Of a DNA stretch of 64,000 bases, positions 8,221-19,018 are shown piece after piece. Source of the stretch: Albidovulum sp. (GTDB taxonomy: Bacteria > Pseudomonadota > Alphaproteobacteria > Rhodobacterales > Rhodobacteraceae); assembly GCA_028823855.1 (NCBI GenBank), contig JAPPFL010000068.1, positions 62,001 through 126,000 on the forward strand. The letters are read 5' to 3'. Made by a program: the position numbers and the translations under genes. How positions within the stretch are numbered: the stretch's first letter is position 1; each line of letters starts with the position of its first letter. The notes beneath the pieces were generated by a model. That model was given only the letters and a program-made list of their open reading frames with translations, searched no databases and was not told the origin of the DNA.

Positions 8221-9250
8221 ATGCCGTTCTCCTTTGCAGATTCGGATCGCTTTGACGACTATTGGAGCCTTCGCCGAGACTGCGCGATGATCCCGACGGT
8301 GGAGTTGCCGACGCGGACCGAAGGACGGGATGCCGAGGAGTTGTGCAACAAGGTGTTCACGCGGGATGTAACATGGTTGAAGGTGGGCCGTTGACTCTAC
8401 GATCTGGCCCGCTACTCGGATGAAGGGTTGCTAGTGGACGGGATCCTAATGCGACTGCGCCCGCAGCGGTCTCGGTATGTGCAGGCTGCGGGGCAGATGT
8501 TCGCCTGGCTGGTCGCGCAGGGGAAGGGAATGGACGTGGCAATCACCGATCCAGAAGTGTGGGTCAATCAGGTGCAGGGTCCCACGTCGCTAGCTGTTCT
8601 GGATGCCGCCTGCGGTGGCGGGCGGCCCGATCCGTTTGGATACTTTGGAATCGCCGAGGTCGGCGTGGGCGGGCAACGCGTCGTCGTAACCCGCGCTGGC
8701 TTCTCGACCGAGATGGGCTGGGAGTACTACAACGACACCCGGAACCGAATGAGACGCGTTGTGGGCGCATTTGATGGCGGCGGCGGGCGCACCTTTCGGG
8801 ATGGTGCATAAAGGGCTCGATATCCGGCGAATCGAGGCGGGCATTTTGAACGCCGCGCCCGACTTTGAACGCACCATGAATCCCTTCGAGGCTGGGCTGA
8901 GCCGGTTTGTCGATTTGGCCAATCCGGATTTGATCGGCAAGGCCGCTTTGGCCTTTGGCTCCCGCGGGCGGCGCCTGCTTGGGCTGCGGTGCGCCGGAGT
9001 CGAGCCACAGATCGGAAGCACGGTTAGCCTCGACGGAACAGACATCGGGCACGTTTGCGCTGGCTCGTGGTCGCCATAGCTGGAGTTCGGGATCGGATAT
9101 GCGCGTTTGGACCGGACCGGACCAAGCGCGGGGGACGACATCGAACTGGCCGGCGTAGACGGCGCGCGGCGCGCGGCAGAGTTAGTTGATTTGCCGTTCT
9201 ACGACGCAGAGAAGAAAATCCCGCGCGGACTGGAAAGGCCTAAGTTCTAG
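8221..9250 (+). pseudogene. aminomethyltransferase-family (GcvT/DmdA-like) pseudogene
   Basis: Decayed member of the folate-binding aminomethyltransferase family that includes GcvT and DMSP demethylase. The first frame starts at 8221 (MPFSFADSDRFDDYWSLRR), is interrupted by an in-frame TGA at 8392-8394, and continues through VQAAGQMFAWLVAQGKGMD, VNQVQGPTSLAVLDAA and RAGFSTEMGWEYY. Frame changes occur at about 8745-8765. The second frame reads LMAAAGAPFGM, IRRIEAGILN, MNPFEAGLSRFVDL, and LIGKAAL, meets a TAG at 9077-9079, and runs on to a stop at 9248-9250. The order and spacing follow the family throughout, so the gene is nearly full length but has at least two stops and a frameshift. It is non-functional as sequenced. 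It overlaps the end of the convergent EamA gene by 11 bp. Confidence 0.82.
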
Positions 9251-10139
9251 CGCGTGCGGTACCGAGGATCATCAAGGGCTCAAGCAGGCTGGCGCAGGCG
9301 ATCAGAGTCACGCCTATCGTTTCCCGCAGCCCAAACGGCTCGCCGGCGAACAGTGCCGCGGAAATCGCCCCAACAACGATTTCAGTCATGAATAGCAGGC
9401 TCGCAACCGCGGGGTTCACGTATTTTGGGCCCCAAAGAGACGCATAGGTGCCGGGGATCACAAGCAAGATTACAAACAGGATCAGACCGGGCAGCGCAGG
9501 GCTAGTCTGATCCAAGGCCGGTGCGTGGCCGGGGGACAACGCAAGCGCCGTCGCGCCGGAAAGGACGAGGCCGCACAGGAAGAACCCGCAGGTCAGGTCC
9601 ATGGCCGAATGATCCTCGTGCATGCGTACGCGCACAACCGTCAGCGCCCAAAAAAAACCGCCCGCAAGGCCCATCCAATCGCCGATGTTGCGCGGCACCG
9701 GCCATCCGACGCCCAGTCCGAACAGCACCAGCATCCCCAGGGCGGCCAAGGACATGGCTATAATTCGGATCGGCAAAATGCGCTCGCCCAGCAGGGCCCG
9801 GGCCAAAATCGCGCTCCATATCGGCATCAGGTAGAACAGCATCAGCGCGCGAATTACGTCAGTGAAAACGATCGAGGCGGAATAGAGCGTCAGCGCCATG
9901 CCGCTCGTGACGACGGTAAGCAGTAGCGGCAACCCGGCGCGACGGATGCGCGCCCGCCGCAATGCAACAACTGGCAAGACAAACAGGGACGGGACCGCGA
10001 AATAGACGACCATGGCCCACAAATCGTGCAGCCCCGCAGATTCGAGGCCGCGAAGCGGAATCCAGAACAGCCCCCAGACCGCGCCCGCGTAGAGGCACGC
10101 AAGCCTTGCACGAGTATCAAGAGAAAATGCCAAGACCAT
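9240..10139 (-). CDS. EamA/DMT-family transporter
   Basis: A 299-residue integral membrane protein of the drug/metabolite transporter superfamily, with about ten hydrophobic helices arranged as two EamA repeats. Typical features are the early LYAGAVWGLFWIPLRGL, the FYLMPIWSAILARALLGERI segment ending the first repeat, and the matching TEIVVGAISAALFAGEPFG near the end of the second. It probably exports a small metabolite or amino acid; the substrate cannot be read from sequence. ATG at 10139 is preferred over an upstream GTG at 10172 because the extension is Arg/Pro-rich and not family-like. It appears intact, unlike its neighbours to the left. Confidence 0.88.
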   Translation of the reverse strand: MVLAFSLDTRARLACLYAGAVWGLFWIPLRGLESAGLHDLWAMVVYFAVPSLFVLPVVALRRARIRRAGLPLLLTVVTSGMALTLYSASIVFTDVIRALMLFYLMPIWSAILARALLGERILPIRIIAMSLAALGMLVLFGLGVGWPVPRNIGDWMGLAGGFFWALTVVRVRMHEDHSAMDLTCGFFLCGLVLSGATALALSPGHAPALDQTSPALPGLILFVILLVIPGTYASLWGPKYVNPAVASLLFMTEIVVGAISAALFAGEPFGLRETIGVTLIACASLLEPLMILGTARART

Positions 10140-10804
10140 CGCGAATAAAGGCGGCCGGCGCGGGCGACACATAGCTTGAGAAAAATCTTGCCTCTCGGGG
10201 GCAATTCCAGCCCCGTGCAGGAAAGTGCGCCAACGATTTGGAAGACCGAATAAACCCGGCCAATTGTGGAATTTTCGGCGAGAATGAAGTGAACATGGGT
10301 GAGTCCGGCATCGGGAATCGAGGTTTTACGACGTGTTTCAAACCTAGGATTCCGATACAGCAAAGTACTAGGGCTTTTATGCAAGCGCTAAGAAAAATCC
10401 AAGCCCGCTAGCCGAACCATTTTGCTCTGAACAGAAGGAAGCCCGATATTGCAAGGACTAGGAAATCTCGATTCTGAATAGGCGAAAAACAATTTCGAGA
10501 GGGATTCCAATCTCGCCAGGTGCGTGATTCAAGGCATTCGATCAACGATCGCTAATGTAGTCCCACATGACGTCGTCAACGACCGCGCTCTTCTATCGTC
10601 TCGACGAATTCAGAGTACGTTCATACTTTGGGCTCACGAGCCGACGCGAATTTGTGCGCAAGTCCAATTTGCATTACGGATGTTTTTCAAGCGCAAATTC
10701 GATTCGAGCTTTCTCGATTTGTCGAAGTTGCGCTAAGCTCGGAAACGGATTGTTGGACGGCGGCTTTCGGTAAAAGCAATATTCGGAGAGGATAGGCGGT
10801 CAGT
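10140..10804. other. 665-bp intergenic region upstream of sucC
   Basis: Divergent spacer between the EamA gene and the suc operon; it must hold the sucC promoter now that mdh is remote. AT content rises towards 10500-10720. No tRNA, riboswitch or recognisable gene is seen. GAGAGG at about 10788-10793 and AGGCGG at 10794-10799 precede the sucC ATG. Confidence 0.5.
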
Positions 10805-11995
10805 ATGAATATTCACGAGTACCAGGCAAAGAGCCTCCTGCGCGATTACGGCCTGCCCGTAGCAAATGGTAGGCCGATTATGAGGTCGGAGGATGCCAAG
10901 ACCGTCGCTGGTGAAATTGAAGGCCCTGCATGGGTAGTCAAAGCCCAAATACACGCGGGCGGAAGAGGAAAGGGGTCATTCAAGGAGCCCGATGCGGGTA
11001 GCAAGGGTGGCGTGCGCATAGCGAACTCGGTCGAAGAAGCTGCGACCGAGGCGAGGAAGATGCTGGGCCGTACCCTGGTCACCCATCAGACCGGTCCGGG
11101 CGGGAAGACGGTCAACCGGGTTTATATTGAGGAAGGCGCGTCGGTTGATCGCGAACATTACCTCGCCTTGCTGCTCGATCGTCAAAGTTCCAGGATATCT
11201 TTCGTTTGCTCCACCGAGGGCGGCATGGACATCGAGGAAGTCGCTGCCGCGAGTCCTGAGAAAATCGCCACATTCGCGATCGACCCGGCGACGGGAATGC
11301 AGCCCTACCACGGTCGAAGAATAGCGTTCGCGCTGAATCTGGAAGGCAAGCGGATTCGACAATGCGTGGATCTGGCCTCGAAGCTCTATAGGCTGTTTCT
11401 CGACAAGGACGCGGAACTGCTTGAGATAAACCCGCTGGTCGTTAATGGGAACGGGGATTTGCAGTGCCTGGACTGCAAGCTAGGCTTTGATTCGAACGCG
11501 CTCTACAGAAATGCCGACATATTGGCTCTGCGAGACGAGTCGGAAGAAGATCCCAAGGAACTCGCGGCATCCAGATTCGACCTCAACTACATCGCCCTCG
11601 ACGGCGAAATAGGCTGCATGGTCAACGGAGCGGGACTCGCGATGGCCACTATGGACATCATCAAGCTCTACGGATCTTCGCCGGCGAATTTCCTCGACGT
11701 GGGCGGCGGCGCCACGAAAGAAAAAGTAGCGGAAGCGTTCAAAATCATTACTTCGGACTCCCGCGTCAAGGGAATTCTGGTCAATATATTCGGCGGGATC
11801 ATGCGCTGCGACATTATCGCCGAAGGCGTGGTCGAGGCTGTGAAGGAAGTAGGGCTCACCGTACCGCTCGTCGTCCGGCTCGAAGGGACCAATGTCGAAA
11901 AGGGGAAAGAGATCTTGAATCGAAGCGGACTTAATCTAATTGCCGCCGACAATCTCGGCGACGCGGCTCGCAAGATCGTCGCGGCAATTGCCTGA
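10805..11995 (+). CDS. sucC: succinyl-CoA synthetase beta subunit
   Basis: With SucD it converts succinyl-CoA, ADP and phosphate to succinate, CoA and ATP. The 396-residue length is standard. The N-terminal ATP-grasp domain is shown by [22 protein letters not shown] and the metal-binding region LLEINPLVV. The C-terminal CoA-ligase domain has FLDVGGGA and FGGIMRCD, which contacts the phosphohistidine loop of SucD. It is the first gene of sucCDAB-lpdA, separated from sucD by 50 bp. The usual upstream partner mdh has been displaced by the accessory region. Confidence 0.98.
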   Translation: MNIHEYQAKSLLRDYGLPVANGRPIMRSEDAKTVAGEIEGPAWVVKAQIHAGGRGKGSFKEPDAGSKGGVRIANSVEEAATEARKMLGRTLVTHQTGPGGKTVNRVYIEEGASVDREHYLALLLDRQSSRISFVCSTEGGMDIEEVAAASPEKIATFAIDPATGMQPYHGRRIAFALNLEGKRIRQCVDLASKLYRLFLDKDAELLEINPLVVNGNGDLQCLDCKLGFDSNALYRNADILALRDESEEDPKELAASRFDLNYIALDGEIGCMVNGAGLAMATMDIIKLYGSSPANFLDVGGGATKEKVAEAFKIITSDSRVKGILVNIFGGIMRCDIIAEGVVEAVKEVGLTVPLVVRLEGTNVEKGKEILNRSGLNLIAADNLGDAARKIVAAIA

Positions 11996-12045
11996 AGAAG
12001 GTCAGAAATTCGGGTGTCGGAACAGCTAGGAGCAAGGGTCCGCGG

Positions 12046-12930
12046 ATGGCCGTTTTAGTAGACGAAAACACCAAAGTTATTTGCCAAGGCTTTACCGGTT
12101 CCCAAGGCACGTTTCATTCCGAACAAGCGATTGCCTACGGAACCAAAATGGTCGGCGGCGTCACGCCCGGCAAGGGCGGGCTCGAGCATTTGGACCTGCC
12201 GGTGTTCAACTCGGTTCACGAGGCGCGAAGCGCAACGGGCGCAAACGCATCCGCGATATATGTTCCGCCGCCATACGCAGCCGACGCGGTGCTGGAAGCG
12301 ATAGACGCGGGTATTCCCCTGATCGTTTGTATCACGGAAGGAATACCGGTTCTCGACATGGTAGCGGTCAAGCGAGCGCTAGAGGGTTCGAATTCTCGGC
12401 TTGTAGGACCGAATTGCCCCGGCGTCATCACGCCTGGAGCGTGCAAAATCGGAATCATGCCCGGCCATATTCATATGCGCGGCGTGGTAGGCGTCGTTTC
12501 TCGGTCGGGCACATTGACCTACGAAGCGGTAAAGCAGACCACGGATGCCGGACTGGGGCAATCGACGTGCGTCGGCATCGGCGGCGACCCGATCAAGGGA
12601 ACCGAGCATATAGATGCTCTGGAGCTTTTTCTGGCCGACGACGAAACAAAAGCGATAATCATGATCGGCGAAATCGGGGGAAGCGCGGAAGAGGACGCTT
12701 CGCAGTTTCTAAAGGACGAAGCGAAGCGAGGCCGGGCCAAGCCGGTCGCAGGCTTGATCGCCGGCAGAACTGCTCCGCCCGGCCGGAGAATGGGTCATGC
12801 GGGGGCCGTTATTTCGGGCGGCAAGGGCGGCGCAGGAGACAAGATCGAGGCGATGAAGTCTGCGGGCGTCGTTGTCGCCGAGAGCCCTGCCGAACTTGGA
12901 GAAGCCGTAGTTGCGGCCATGGAACCATAG
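12046..12930 (+). CDS. sucD: succinyl-CoA synthetase alpha subunit
   Basis: Alpha subunit carrying the CoA site and the phosphorylated histidine. The 294-residue product begins [18 protein letters not shown] (the CoA-binding Rossmann start) and contains [10 protein letters not shown], with the catalytic histidine in [18 protein letters not shown] at 12030-12034 gives a clear ribosome-binding site. It lies between sucC and sucA and has family-typical length with no anomalies. Confidence 0.98.
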   Translation: MAVLVDENTKVICQGFTGSQGTFHSEQAIAYGTKMVGGVTPGKGGLEHLDLPVFNSVHEARSATGANASAIYVPPPYAADAVLEAIDAGIPLIVCITEGIPVLDMVAVKRALEGSNSRLVGPNCPGVITPGACKIGIMPGHIHMRGVVGVVSRSGTLTYEAVKQTTDAGLGQSTCVGIGGDPIKGTEHIDALELFLADDETKAIIMIGEIGGSAEEDASQFLKDEAKRGRAKPVAGLIAGRTAPPGRRMGHAGAVISGGKGGAGDKIEAMKSAGVVVAESPAELGEAVVAAMEP

Positions 12931-12982
12931 CTCTTCCGGCGAGCAATTGTTCGGCGACTGAGCAAGAATCGAGTTGCCAAAT

Positions 12983-15928
12983 ATGACTGCGAACAAATCA
13001 ATTGATGAACTTCTTTCGTTCGATTTTTTGAGTGGAGCAAACGTAGGCTATCTGGACAATCTGCTCCAGTCATACTCGACAAATCCGGATGCATTAGAGC
13101 CTTGCTGGCGAAGATATTTCGATTCGCTCGGAGAGTTTAATCTCAATAGCTTCCATTCTCCGGCCAAACCTAGCTGGTCTAGAGGCGACTCGTCTTTGGC
13201 CGGCGGCGAAGAACTTGGCAAGGCGTTTGCGGGCGAGCCTGCGGCGGCGGATACCGCGAATTTGGATGCCGCGCCCGGCAGAACGGAAAAGGGCCGAATC
13301 GGCTCGATTTCGGGAGAAGAGTTAAAGCGGACGCTGCTCGATTCGATTCGTGCGCTTATGGTCATTCGCGCCTACCGAATTCGCGGTCACCTGATAGCCG
13401 ATCTCGATCCGCTCGGAATGAGAGACGAAACTCGCCATCCGGAACTCGAACCCGCGTCGTTCGGCTTTTCGGAGGCCGATATGGACCGTCCGATTTTCCT
13501 TGACAACGTCCTCGGGCTCGAGAGAGCGACCATGCGAGAAATCATCGCCTTGGTCAAACGCACTTACTGCGGCACCTTCGCGCTGCAATACATGCACATT
13601 TCCGATCCGGAGCAATCCTCTTGGCTCAAAGAAAGGATTGAAGGCCTGGGCAAGGAGATACAGTTCACGCGGCGAGGGCGACGGGCAATCCTGAACAAGC
13701 TCGTCGAAGCGGAAGGTTTCGAAAAATTCCTGCACGTCAAATATCCGGGCACCAAGCGATTCGGCCTTGACGGAGCAGAGTCTTTGATTCCCGCAATGGA
13801 GCAAGTAATCAAGCGGGGCGGCGCTCTTGGCGTCAAGGAAATTATCATCGGCATGCCGCACCGTGGCCGCCTTAATGTGCTTGCCAACGTGATGGGCAAA
13901 CCATACCGGGCGATTTTCAATGAATTCCAGGGAGGAAACTTTAAGCCTGAAGACGTAGAGGGATCGGGAGATGTCAAATATCACCTAGGCGCATCGGCCG
14001 ATCGCGAATTCGACGGGAATTCGGTGCACTTGTCGCTGACCGCAAATCCGTCCCATCTTGAAGCCGTCAATCCGGTCGCCCTGGGCAAGGCAAGGGCAAA
14101 GCAGTTCCAGTACGGGGACGAAGATCGGACAACGGTATTGCCGCTCCTGCTGCATGGCGATGCTGCGTTTGCCGGGCAGGGAGTCGTTGCGGAATGCTTC
14201 GGCCTTTCCGGTTTAGCGGGGCATCGGACCGGGGGAACCCTGCATTTGGTCGTGAACAACCAGATTGGATTTACGGCAACTCCGCACTATTCTCGTTCGT
14301 CGCCCTACCCAACCGACATAGCGCTGATGACGGAAGCGCCGATATTCCATGTCAACGGCGATGATCCCGAAGCAGTCGTACATGCTGCCAAAGTCGCTAC
14401 GGAGTTTCGGCAGAAATTCGCCAAGGATGCCGTTATCGACATGTTCTGCTACCGACGATTCGGTCACAACGAAGGCGACGAGCCGATGTTTACCCAGCCG
14501 AAAATGTATCGGCGCATCAAGAGCCATAAGTCGGCTTTACAGTTGTACGGCGAAAAGCTGACTCAAGAGCGACTGATTCCCGAAGGCGAAATCAAATCCA
14601 TGGCCGCATCATTCGAATCCCGTCTAAAGGAGGAATTCGAAGTCAGCGCGAATTTTAGGCCAAACAAGGCGGATTGGCTGGATGGTAGATGGTCGCATCT
14701 TCGTACGCTCTCTCGGGACTACCAGCGCGGAAAAACCGGCATTTCTCGCGACCGCATCGAGAAAATCGGCAAGGCCCTAACGGCGTTGCCCAGCGACTTC
14801 TCTCTGCACCGGTCGCTGGCTCGCTTTCAAAATTCCCGAGCGAAAATGTTCGAAACCGGCGAGGGCGTGGACTGGGCAACGGCGGAAGCAATGGCGTTCG
14901 GAGGCCTGCTGCTCGACGGGTACCCCGTGCGCCTGGCAGGGCAGGATTCGACACGAGGCACTTTTAGCCAGAGGCATGCGGCCTTCGTAGATCAAAAAAC
15001 CGAAAACCGATATTTCCCTCTCAATTTTATTGAGAACGGGCAAGAGCATTTGACTGTGATCGATTCCATGCTTTCGGAATTCGCGGTTCTCGGATTCGAA
15101 TACGGTTATTCTCTGAGCGAACCCAACACCCTGGTTCTTTGGGAGGCGCAGTTCGGGGACTTCGCCAATGGCGCACAGATCATGATCGACCAGTTTGTCG
15201 CATCCGGCGAGAGCAAGTGGCTTCGCATGTCCGGACTTGTCGTTCTGCTGCCGCATGGCTACGAGGGGCAGGGACCCGAGCACTCGTCTGCGCGGATTGA
15301 GCGTTTCCTGCAGCTTTCTGCGGAAGACAACTGGATCGTCGCGAATTGTACGACACCCGCAAATTACTTCCACATTCTTCGTCGGCAGATGCATCGGGAC
15401 TACAGAAAGCCTCTGGTGCTATTTACGCCCAAATCGCTGCTGCGCCACAAGAAGGCCGTGTCGAAACTAAGCGAATTCGAAATCGGAAGCTCATTCCACC
15501 GGGTTCTCTGGGACGACGCGCAGTACGGAAATTCCGCCACCGAACTCGTGCCGGACGAAGAAATCAAGCGAGTGGTCCTGACATCCGGAAAAGTCTACTA
15601 CGACTTGCTGGAAGAACGCGACCGGCGCGGGATCGACGATATCTATCTGATGCGGATCGAACAGTACCATCCGGTTCCGAATTTGGCGATCAAGGCGGAA
15701 ATTACGCGATTTCGCCAGGCGGAATTCCTGTGGTGCCAGGAAGAGCCAAAGAACCAGGGTGCTTGGACCTTTTTGGAACCAAATATCGAGAGGCTGCTCG
15801 GGGAAATCGGAGCTTTGCATACGCGGCCGAAATATGTCGGTCGACCGGAATCGGCGTCTCCCGCCGGTGGATTGATGGCGGCGCATTCAACGCAGCAGAA
15901 GAAAATTGTCGACGAAGCGCTTTCTTGA
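12983..15928 (+). CDS. sucA: 2-oxoglutarate dehydrogenase E1 component
   Basis: Thiamine-diphosphate-dependent decarboxylase of the 2-oxoglutarate dehydrogenase complex, 981 residues, usual length. The short N-terminal signature LSGANVGYLDNLLQSY and WRRYFDSL is present and docks E1 to E2. The ThDP domain shows IGMPHRGRLNVLANVMGKP, YHLGAS and the GDAAFAGQGVVAE motif. The transketolase-like middle domain contains GYEGQGPEHSSARIERFLQL. ATG at 12983 is chosen; an in-frame TTG lies 9 bases upstream and neither has a strong ribosome-binding site. The gene follows sucD by 52 bp and precedes sucB by 16 bp. Confidence 0.97.
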   Translation: MTANKSIDELLSFDFLSGANVGYLDNLLQSYSTNPDALEPCWRRYFDSLGEFNLNSFHSPAKPSWSRGDSSLAGGEELGKAFAGEPAAADTANLDAAPGRTEKGRIGSISGEELKRTLLDSIRALMVIRAYRIRGHLIADLDPLGMRDETRHPELEPASFGFSEADMDRPIFLDNVLGLERATMREIIALVKRTYCGTFALQYMHISDPEQSSWLKERIEGLGKEIQFTRRGRRAILNKLVEAEGFEKFLHVKYPGTKRFGLDGAESLIPAMEQVIKRGGALGVKEIIIGMPHRGRLNVLANVMGKPYRAIFNEFQGGNFKPEDVEGSGDVKYHLGASADREFDGNSVHLSLTANPSHLEAVNPVALGKARAKQFQYGDEDRTTVLPLLLHGDAAFAGQGVVAECFGLSGLAGHRTGGTLHLVVNNQIGFTATPHYSRSSPYPTDIALMTEAPIFHVNGDDPEAVVHAAKVATEFRQKFAKDAVIDMFCYRRFGHNEGDEPMFTQPKMYRRIKSHKSALQLYGEKLTQERLIPEGEIKSMAASFESRLKEEFEVSANFRPNKADWLDGRWSHLRTLSRDYQRGKTGISRDRIEKIGKALTALPSDFSLHRSLARFQNSRAKMFETGEGVDWATAEAMAFGGLLLDGYPVRLAGQDSTRGTFSQRHAAFVDQKTENRYFPLNFIENGQEHLTVIDSMLSEFAVLGFEYGYSLSEPNTLVLWEAQFGDFANGAQIMIDQFVASGESKWLRMSGLVVLLPHGYEGQGPEHSSARIERFLQLSAEDNWIVANCTTPANYFHILRRQMHRDYRKPLVLFTPKSLLRHKKAVSKLSEFEIGSSFHRVLWDDAQYGNSATELVPDEEIKRVVLTSGKVYYDLLEERDRRGIDDIYLMRIEQYHPVPNLAIKAEITRFRQAEFLWCQEEPKNQGAWTFLEPNIERLLGEIGALHTRPKYVGRPESASPAGGLMAAHSTQQKKIVDEALS

Positions 15929-15944
15929 AGGAGCGAGGTGAGGA

Positions 15945-17417
15945 ATGACAACGGAAGTTCGCGTTCCGCCATTGGGCGAGAGCATCGCGGAAGCAATCGT
16001 CGGAACTTGGCACAAAACCGCCGGCGATCCGGTATCGGCGGATGAAATGCTCTGCGAACTGGATACCGACAAAGTTTCGGTAGAAATTTCCGCCCCTAAA
16101 TCCGGGATTCTTGCTGAAATCGCAGCGCCGCAAGGAGAAACGGTCGAACCCGGCTCTCTGCTTGCCACAATTGACGAAGGTTCGGTTGCCGCAAACGAGA
16201 ATAATCGAACTGCGCCGGATTCTCCCAAACCCTCGAAGCCAAACGGCGACGAAGCGGAAATCAAGGTCGTTGCGCCGGCGCTAGGCGAAAGTGTCGCAGA
16301 AGCGACGGTAGCGAAATGGAGCAAGTCCGAAGGCGATACGGTAGAAGTGGATGAAACTCTCTGCGAACTTGAAACCGACAAGGTAACGCTGGAAGTTCCT
16401 GCGCCCGCGTCCGGCATTCTGTCGGCGATAATTGCGTCCGAAGGCTCCGCCGTAGCCCCCGGCGATGTTCTGGCATCGGTTTTAACCGGCGGCGCTGCGC
16501 CGGTTTCAGCCGAGCCCGCGCCCGCGCCGCGCGCCGATATCGAAGACGCACCGTCGGCAAGGAAAATTTTGGAAGAACGCGGAATAGATCCTGCGGAGGT
16601 TCAGGGATCGGGGAGGGATGGGAGAGTCATGAAGGACGACGCTCTGCGAGCGGTCAATAAGGCGGTGCCTATCGATTCACTAACTCGCGAGTCGAAAAGG
16701 GCCGAGGATTCGGACTCGTCGCGAGAAGAACGCGTACGCATGACGATGCTTCGGCAGACAATCGCCAGAAGGCTCAAGGAATCTCAGAATACGGCCGCTA
16801 TCCTAACGACCTACAACGAAGCCGACATGAGCAATATAATAGAAATCCGGCGTGAATACAGGGACTTGTTCCAAAAAAGGCACGGCATAAGACTGGGTTT
16901 CATGTCATTTTTTGTGAAGGCATGCTGTACCGCCTTGGACGAGGTTCCGGAGGTCAATGCGGAAATTGACGGCACCGACATAGTCTTCAAGAACTACGTT
17001 CACATGGGCATCGCGGTCGGGTCGCCGACTGGCCTCGTCGTGCCGGTTCTTCGAAACGCGCACGCTATGGGATTTGCTGAAATCGAAAAACGTATCGCCG
17101 ACGCAAGTACTCGCGCCCGAGACGGCAAGTTGACGCTCGCCGAAATGCAGGGCGGAACGTTTTCGATCTCCAACGGCGGAATTTACGGTTCGCTAATGTC
17201 ATCGCCGATCATCAACCCTCCGCAGTCGGGAATTCTTGGAATGCACAAGATCCAGGACCGCCCGGTGGCGGTCGGAGGTCAGGTCGCGATTCGACCAATG
17301 ATGTATCTGGCGCTCTCCTACGACCATCGCATCGTGGACGGAAAGGGAGCGGTGACTTTTCTAGTCCGCGTCAAGGAATCGCTCGAAGACCCGCGCAGGC
17401 TTCTGATGGGCATTTGA
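15945..17417 (+). CDS. sucB: dihydrolipoyl succinyltransferase E2 with two lipoyl domains
   Basis: Core of the 2-oxoglutarate dehydrogenase complex. The 490-residue protein carries two tandem biotinyl/lipoyl domains, at residues 1-77 and about 104-180, each with the lipoylated lysine in a TDKV turn ([11 protein letters not shown] and [11 protein letters not shown]). Most E2o proteins have one. A Pro/Ala linker is followed by the E1/E3-binding domain ([13 protein letters not shown], then [10 protein letters not shown]) at about 205-240. The catalytic acyltransferase domain then runs to the end, with the active-site [25 protein letters not shown] precedes the start. Confidence 0.97.
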   Translation: MTTEVRVPPLGESIAEAIVGTWHKTAGDPVSADEMLCELDTDKVSVEISAPKSGILAEIAAPQGETVEPGSLLATIDEGSVAANENNRTAPDSPKPSKPNGDEAEIKVVAPALGESVAEATVAKWSKSEGDTVEVDETLCELETDKVTLEVPAPASGILSAIIASEGSAVAPGDVLASVLTGGAAPVSAEPAPAPRADIEDAPSARKILEERGIDPAEVQGSGRDGRVMKDDALRAVNKAVPIDSLTRESKRAEDSDSSREERVRMTMLRQTIARRLKESQNTAAILTTYNEADMSNIIEIRREYRDLFQKRHGIRLGFMSFFVKACCTALDEVPEVNAEIDGTDIVFKNYVHMGIAVGSPTGLVVPVLRNAHAMGFAEIEKRIADASTRARDGKLTLAEMQGGTFSISNGGIYGSLMSSPIINPPQSGILGMHKIQDRPVAVGGQVAIRPMMYLALSYDHRIVDGKGAVTFLVRVKESLEDPRRLLMGI

Positions 17418-17539
17418 TCGAACCGTTCAATTGCCGCAAGCAACTATTCATTCAATGGCGACCGGAACCCAAATCGACCGGAGTACCTATTCTTCGTTTT
17501 GATCGGCCGGAACAGGCAAAGAACTGCAAGGAGAATTGC

Positions 17540-18928
17540 ATGTCGGATTATGACATCGTCGTCGTCGGAGGTGGACCGGGCGGATATGTCTGCGCCATCA
17601 GAGCAGCGCAGCTCGGCCTGAGGGCCGCCTGCGTGGAAGGCCGGAGTACGCTTGGCGGCACGTGCCTTAACGTTGGATGCATTCCGTCAAAGGCATTGCT
17701 CCACGCGAGCCATATGTACCACGAATCCAGGCAAAATTTCGAAAAAATGGGACTAAAGCCGGGCGCGAAGTCGTTCGATTGGAAGCAAATGCTGGCTTAC
17801 AAGGATGGCGCGATCAACGACAATACGCGCGGCATCGAGTTTCTGTTCAAAAAAAACAAAGTCGATTGGATAAAAGGCTGGGCGCGCGTGCGATCCGCCG
17901 GCAAAGTCGCCGTAGGAGACAGGGTCGTCGAAACGCGAGATATCGTAGTCGCTACGGGATCGGAACCAACGCCGCTTCGGGGAGTCGAAGTCGACGAACA
18001 GGTTATCGTGACGTCAACTGGCGCGTTGGCGCTTTCGAATATTCCCAAGTCCATCGTCGTAATTGGCGCCGGCGTGATCGGCCTGGAACTGGGATCCGTC
18101 TTCGCTCGCTTGGGAAGCGAAGTGACGGTGCTGGAATATCTGGAACACGCATTGCCGGAAATGGACGGTGAAATTTCAAAGAATGCTCGGCGATTTCTTG
18201 CAAGGCAGGGACTGAAATTCAAAATGGGCGCGGAAGTGCTGTCGGTCGAAAGGAAAGGGAACAAAGCCGAGGTCAAGTTCAAGCTTAGAAAGGATGGAAG
18301 CGAACATGACATGGCGGCTTCTACGGTTCTCGTCGCAACAGGGCGACGTCCCGTGGTCGGGGGCTTTGGTTTGGAAGAGGCGGGCATCGAATTTGCCGAG
18401 AACGGCGCGATCAAAACGGATTCGCGGCTTAGCACGAACGTCAAGGGAATTTGGGCGATTGGCGATGCGACCGAAGGTCCGATGCTAGCGCACAAGGCGG
18501 AAGACGAGGGCATCGCTGCAGCCGAGTTGATCGCGGGCAATGCCGGCCACGTCAACTACCAGGTCATTCCGTCGGTAGTGTATACCCATCCCGAGGTCGC
18601 CATGGTCGGCTGCACGGAAGAGCAACTCAAGCAAGAAGGCAAGGATTACGTATCGGGAAAGTTCTCATTCATGGGAAATGGGCGAGCAAAAGCCGTTTTT
18701 GCATCCAGTGGATTTGTCAAGATATTGGCTGACAAGAATACCGACCGCGTTCTCGGCTGCCATGTAATTGGACCTTCGGCAGGCGAACTGATACACGAGA
18801 TTTGCGTTGCAATGGAATTCGGAGCCGCGGCTGAAGACCTGGCATTAACCTGCCACGCGCATCCAACTTTTTCCGAAGCGATGCGAGAAGCCGCTCTGGC
18901 GTGCGGCGACGGTGCCATACATGCCTGA
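17540..18928 (+). CDS. lpdA: dihydrolipoyl dehydrogenase E3
   Basis: FAD-dependent disulfide oxidoreductase that reoxidises the lipoyl groups of E2 with NAD. It has 462 residues of standard arrangement: FAD-binding [20 protein letters not shown], redox-active disulfide in [16 protein letters not shown]-binding [19 protein letters not shown] motif [19 protein letters not shown], and the C-terminal catalytic HAHPTFSEA. The start at 17540 is set by AAGGAGA at 17528-17534; an open in-frame extension upstream to 17414 overlaps sucB and is not family-like. It is the last gene of the suc operon and converges on the metallopeptidase gene. Confidence 0.97.
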   Translation: MSDYDIVVVGGGPGGYVCAIRAAQLGLRAACVEGRSTLGGTCLNVGCIPSKALLHASHMYHESRQNFEKMGLKPGAKSFDWKQMLAYKDGAINDNTRGIEFLFKKNKVDWIKGWARVRSAGKVAVGDRVVETRDIVVATGSEPTPLRGVEVDEQVIVTSTGALALSNIPKSIVVIGAGVIGLELGSVFARLGSEVTVLEYLEHALPEMDGEISKNARRFLARQGLKFKMGAEVLSVERKGNKAEVKFKLRKDGSEHDMAASTVLVATGRRPVVGGFGLEEAGIEFAENGAIKTDSRLSTNVKGIWAIGDATEGPMLAHKAEDEGIAAAELIAGNAGHVNYQVIPSVVYTHPEVAMVGCTEEQLKQEGKDYVSGKFSFMGNGRAKAVFASSGFVKILADKNTDRVLGCHVIGPSAGELIHEICVAMEFGAAAEDLALTCHAHPTFSEAMREAALACGDGAIHA

Positions 18929-19018
18929 TTCTAATGTCGTTGGAGCGCGCCTCGTTTCGCCGACTCTTTTCGCTGCTACAATGTCGAATACATTGAAATC
19001 CGCCGCTTTCGGCGCAAT

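Noticed and set aside
12081-12986. Plus-strand frame of 301 codons over sucD
   Set aside because: It is an alternative frame of sucD, Arg-rich, with no family motifs, while sucD itself is unambiguous.
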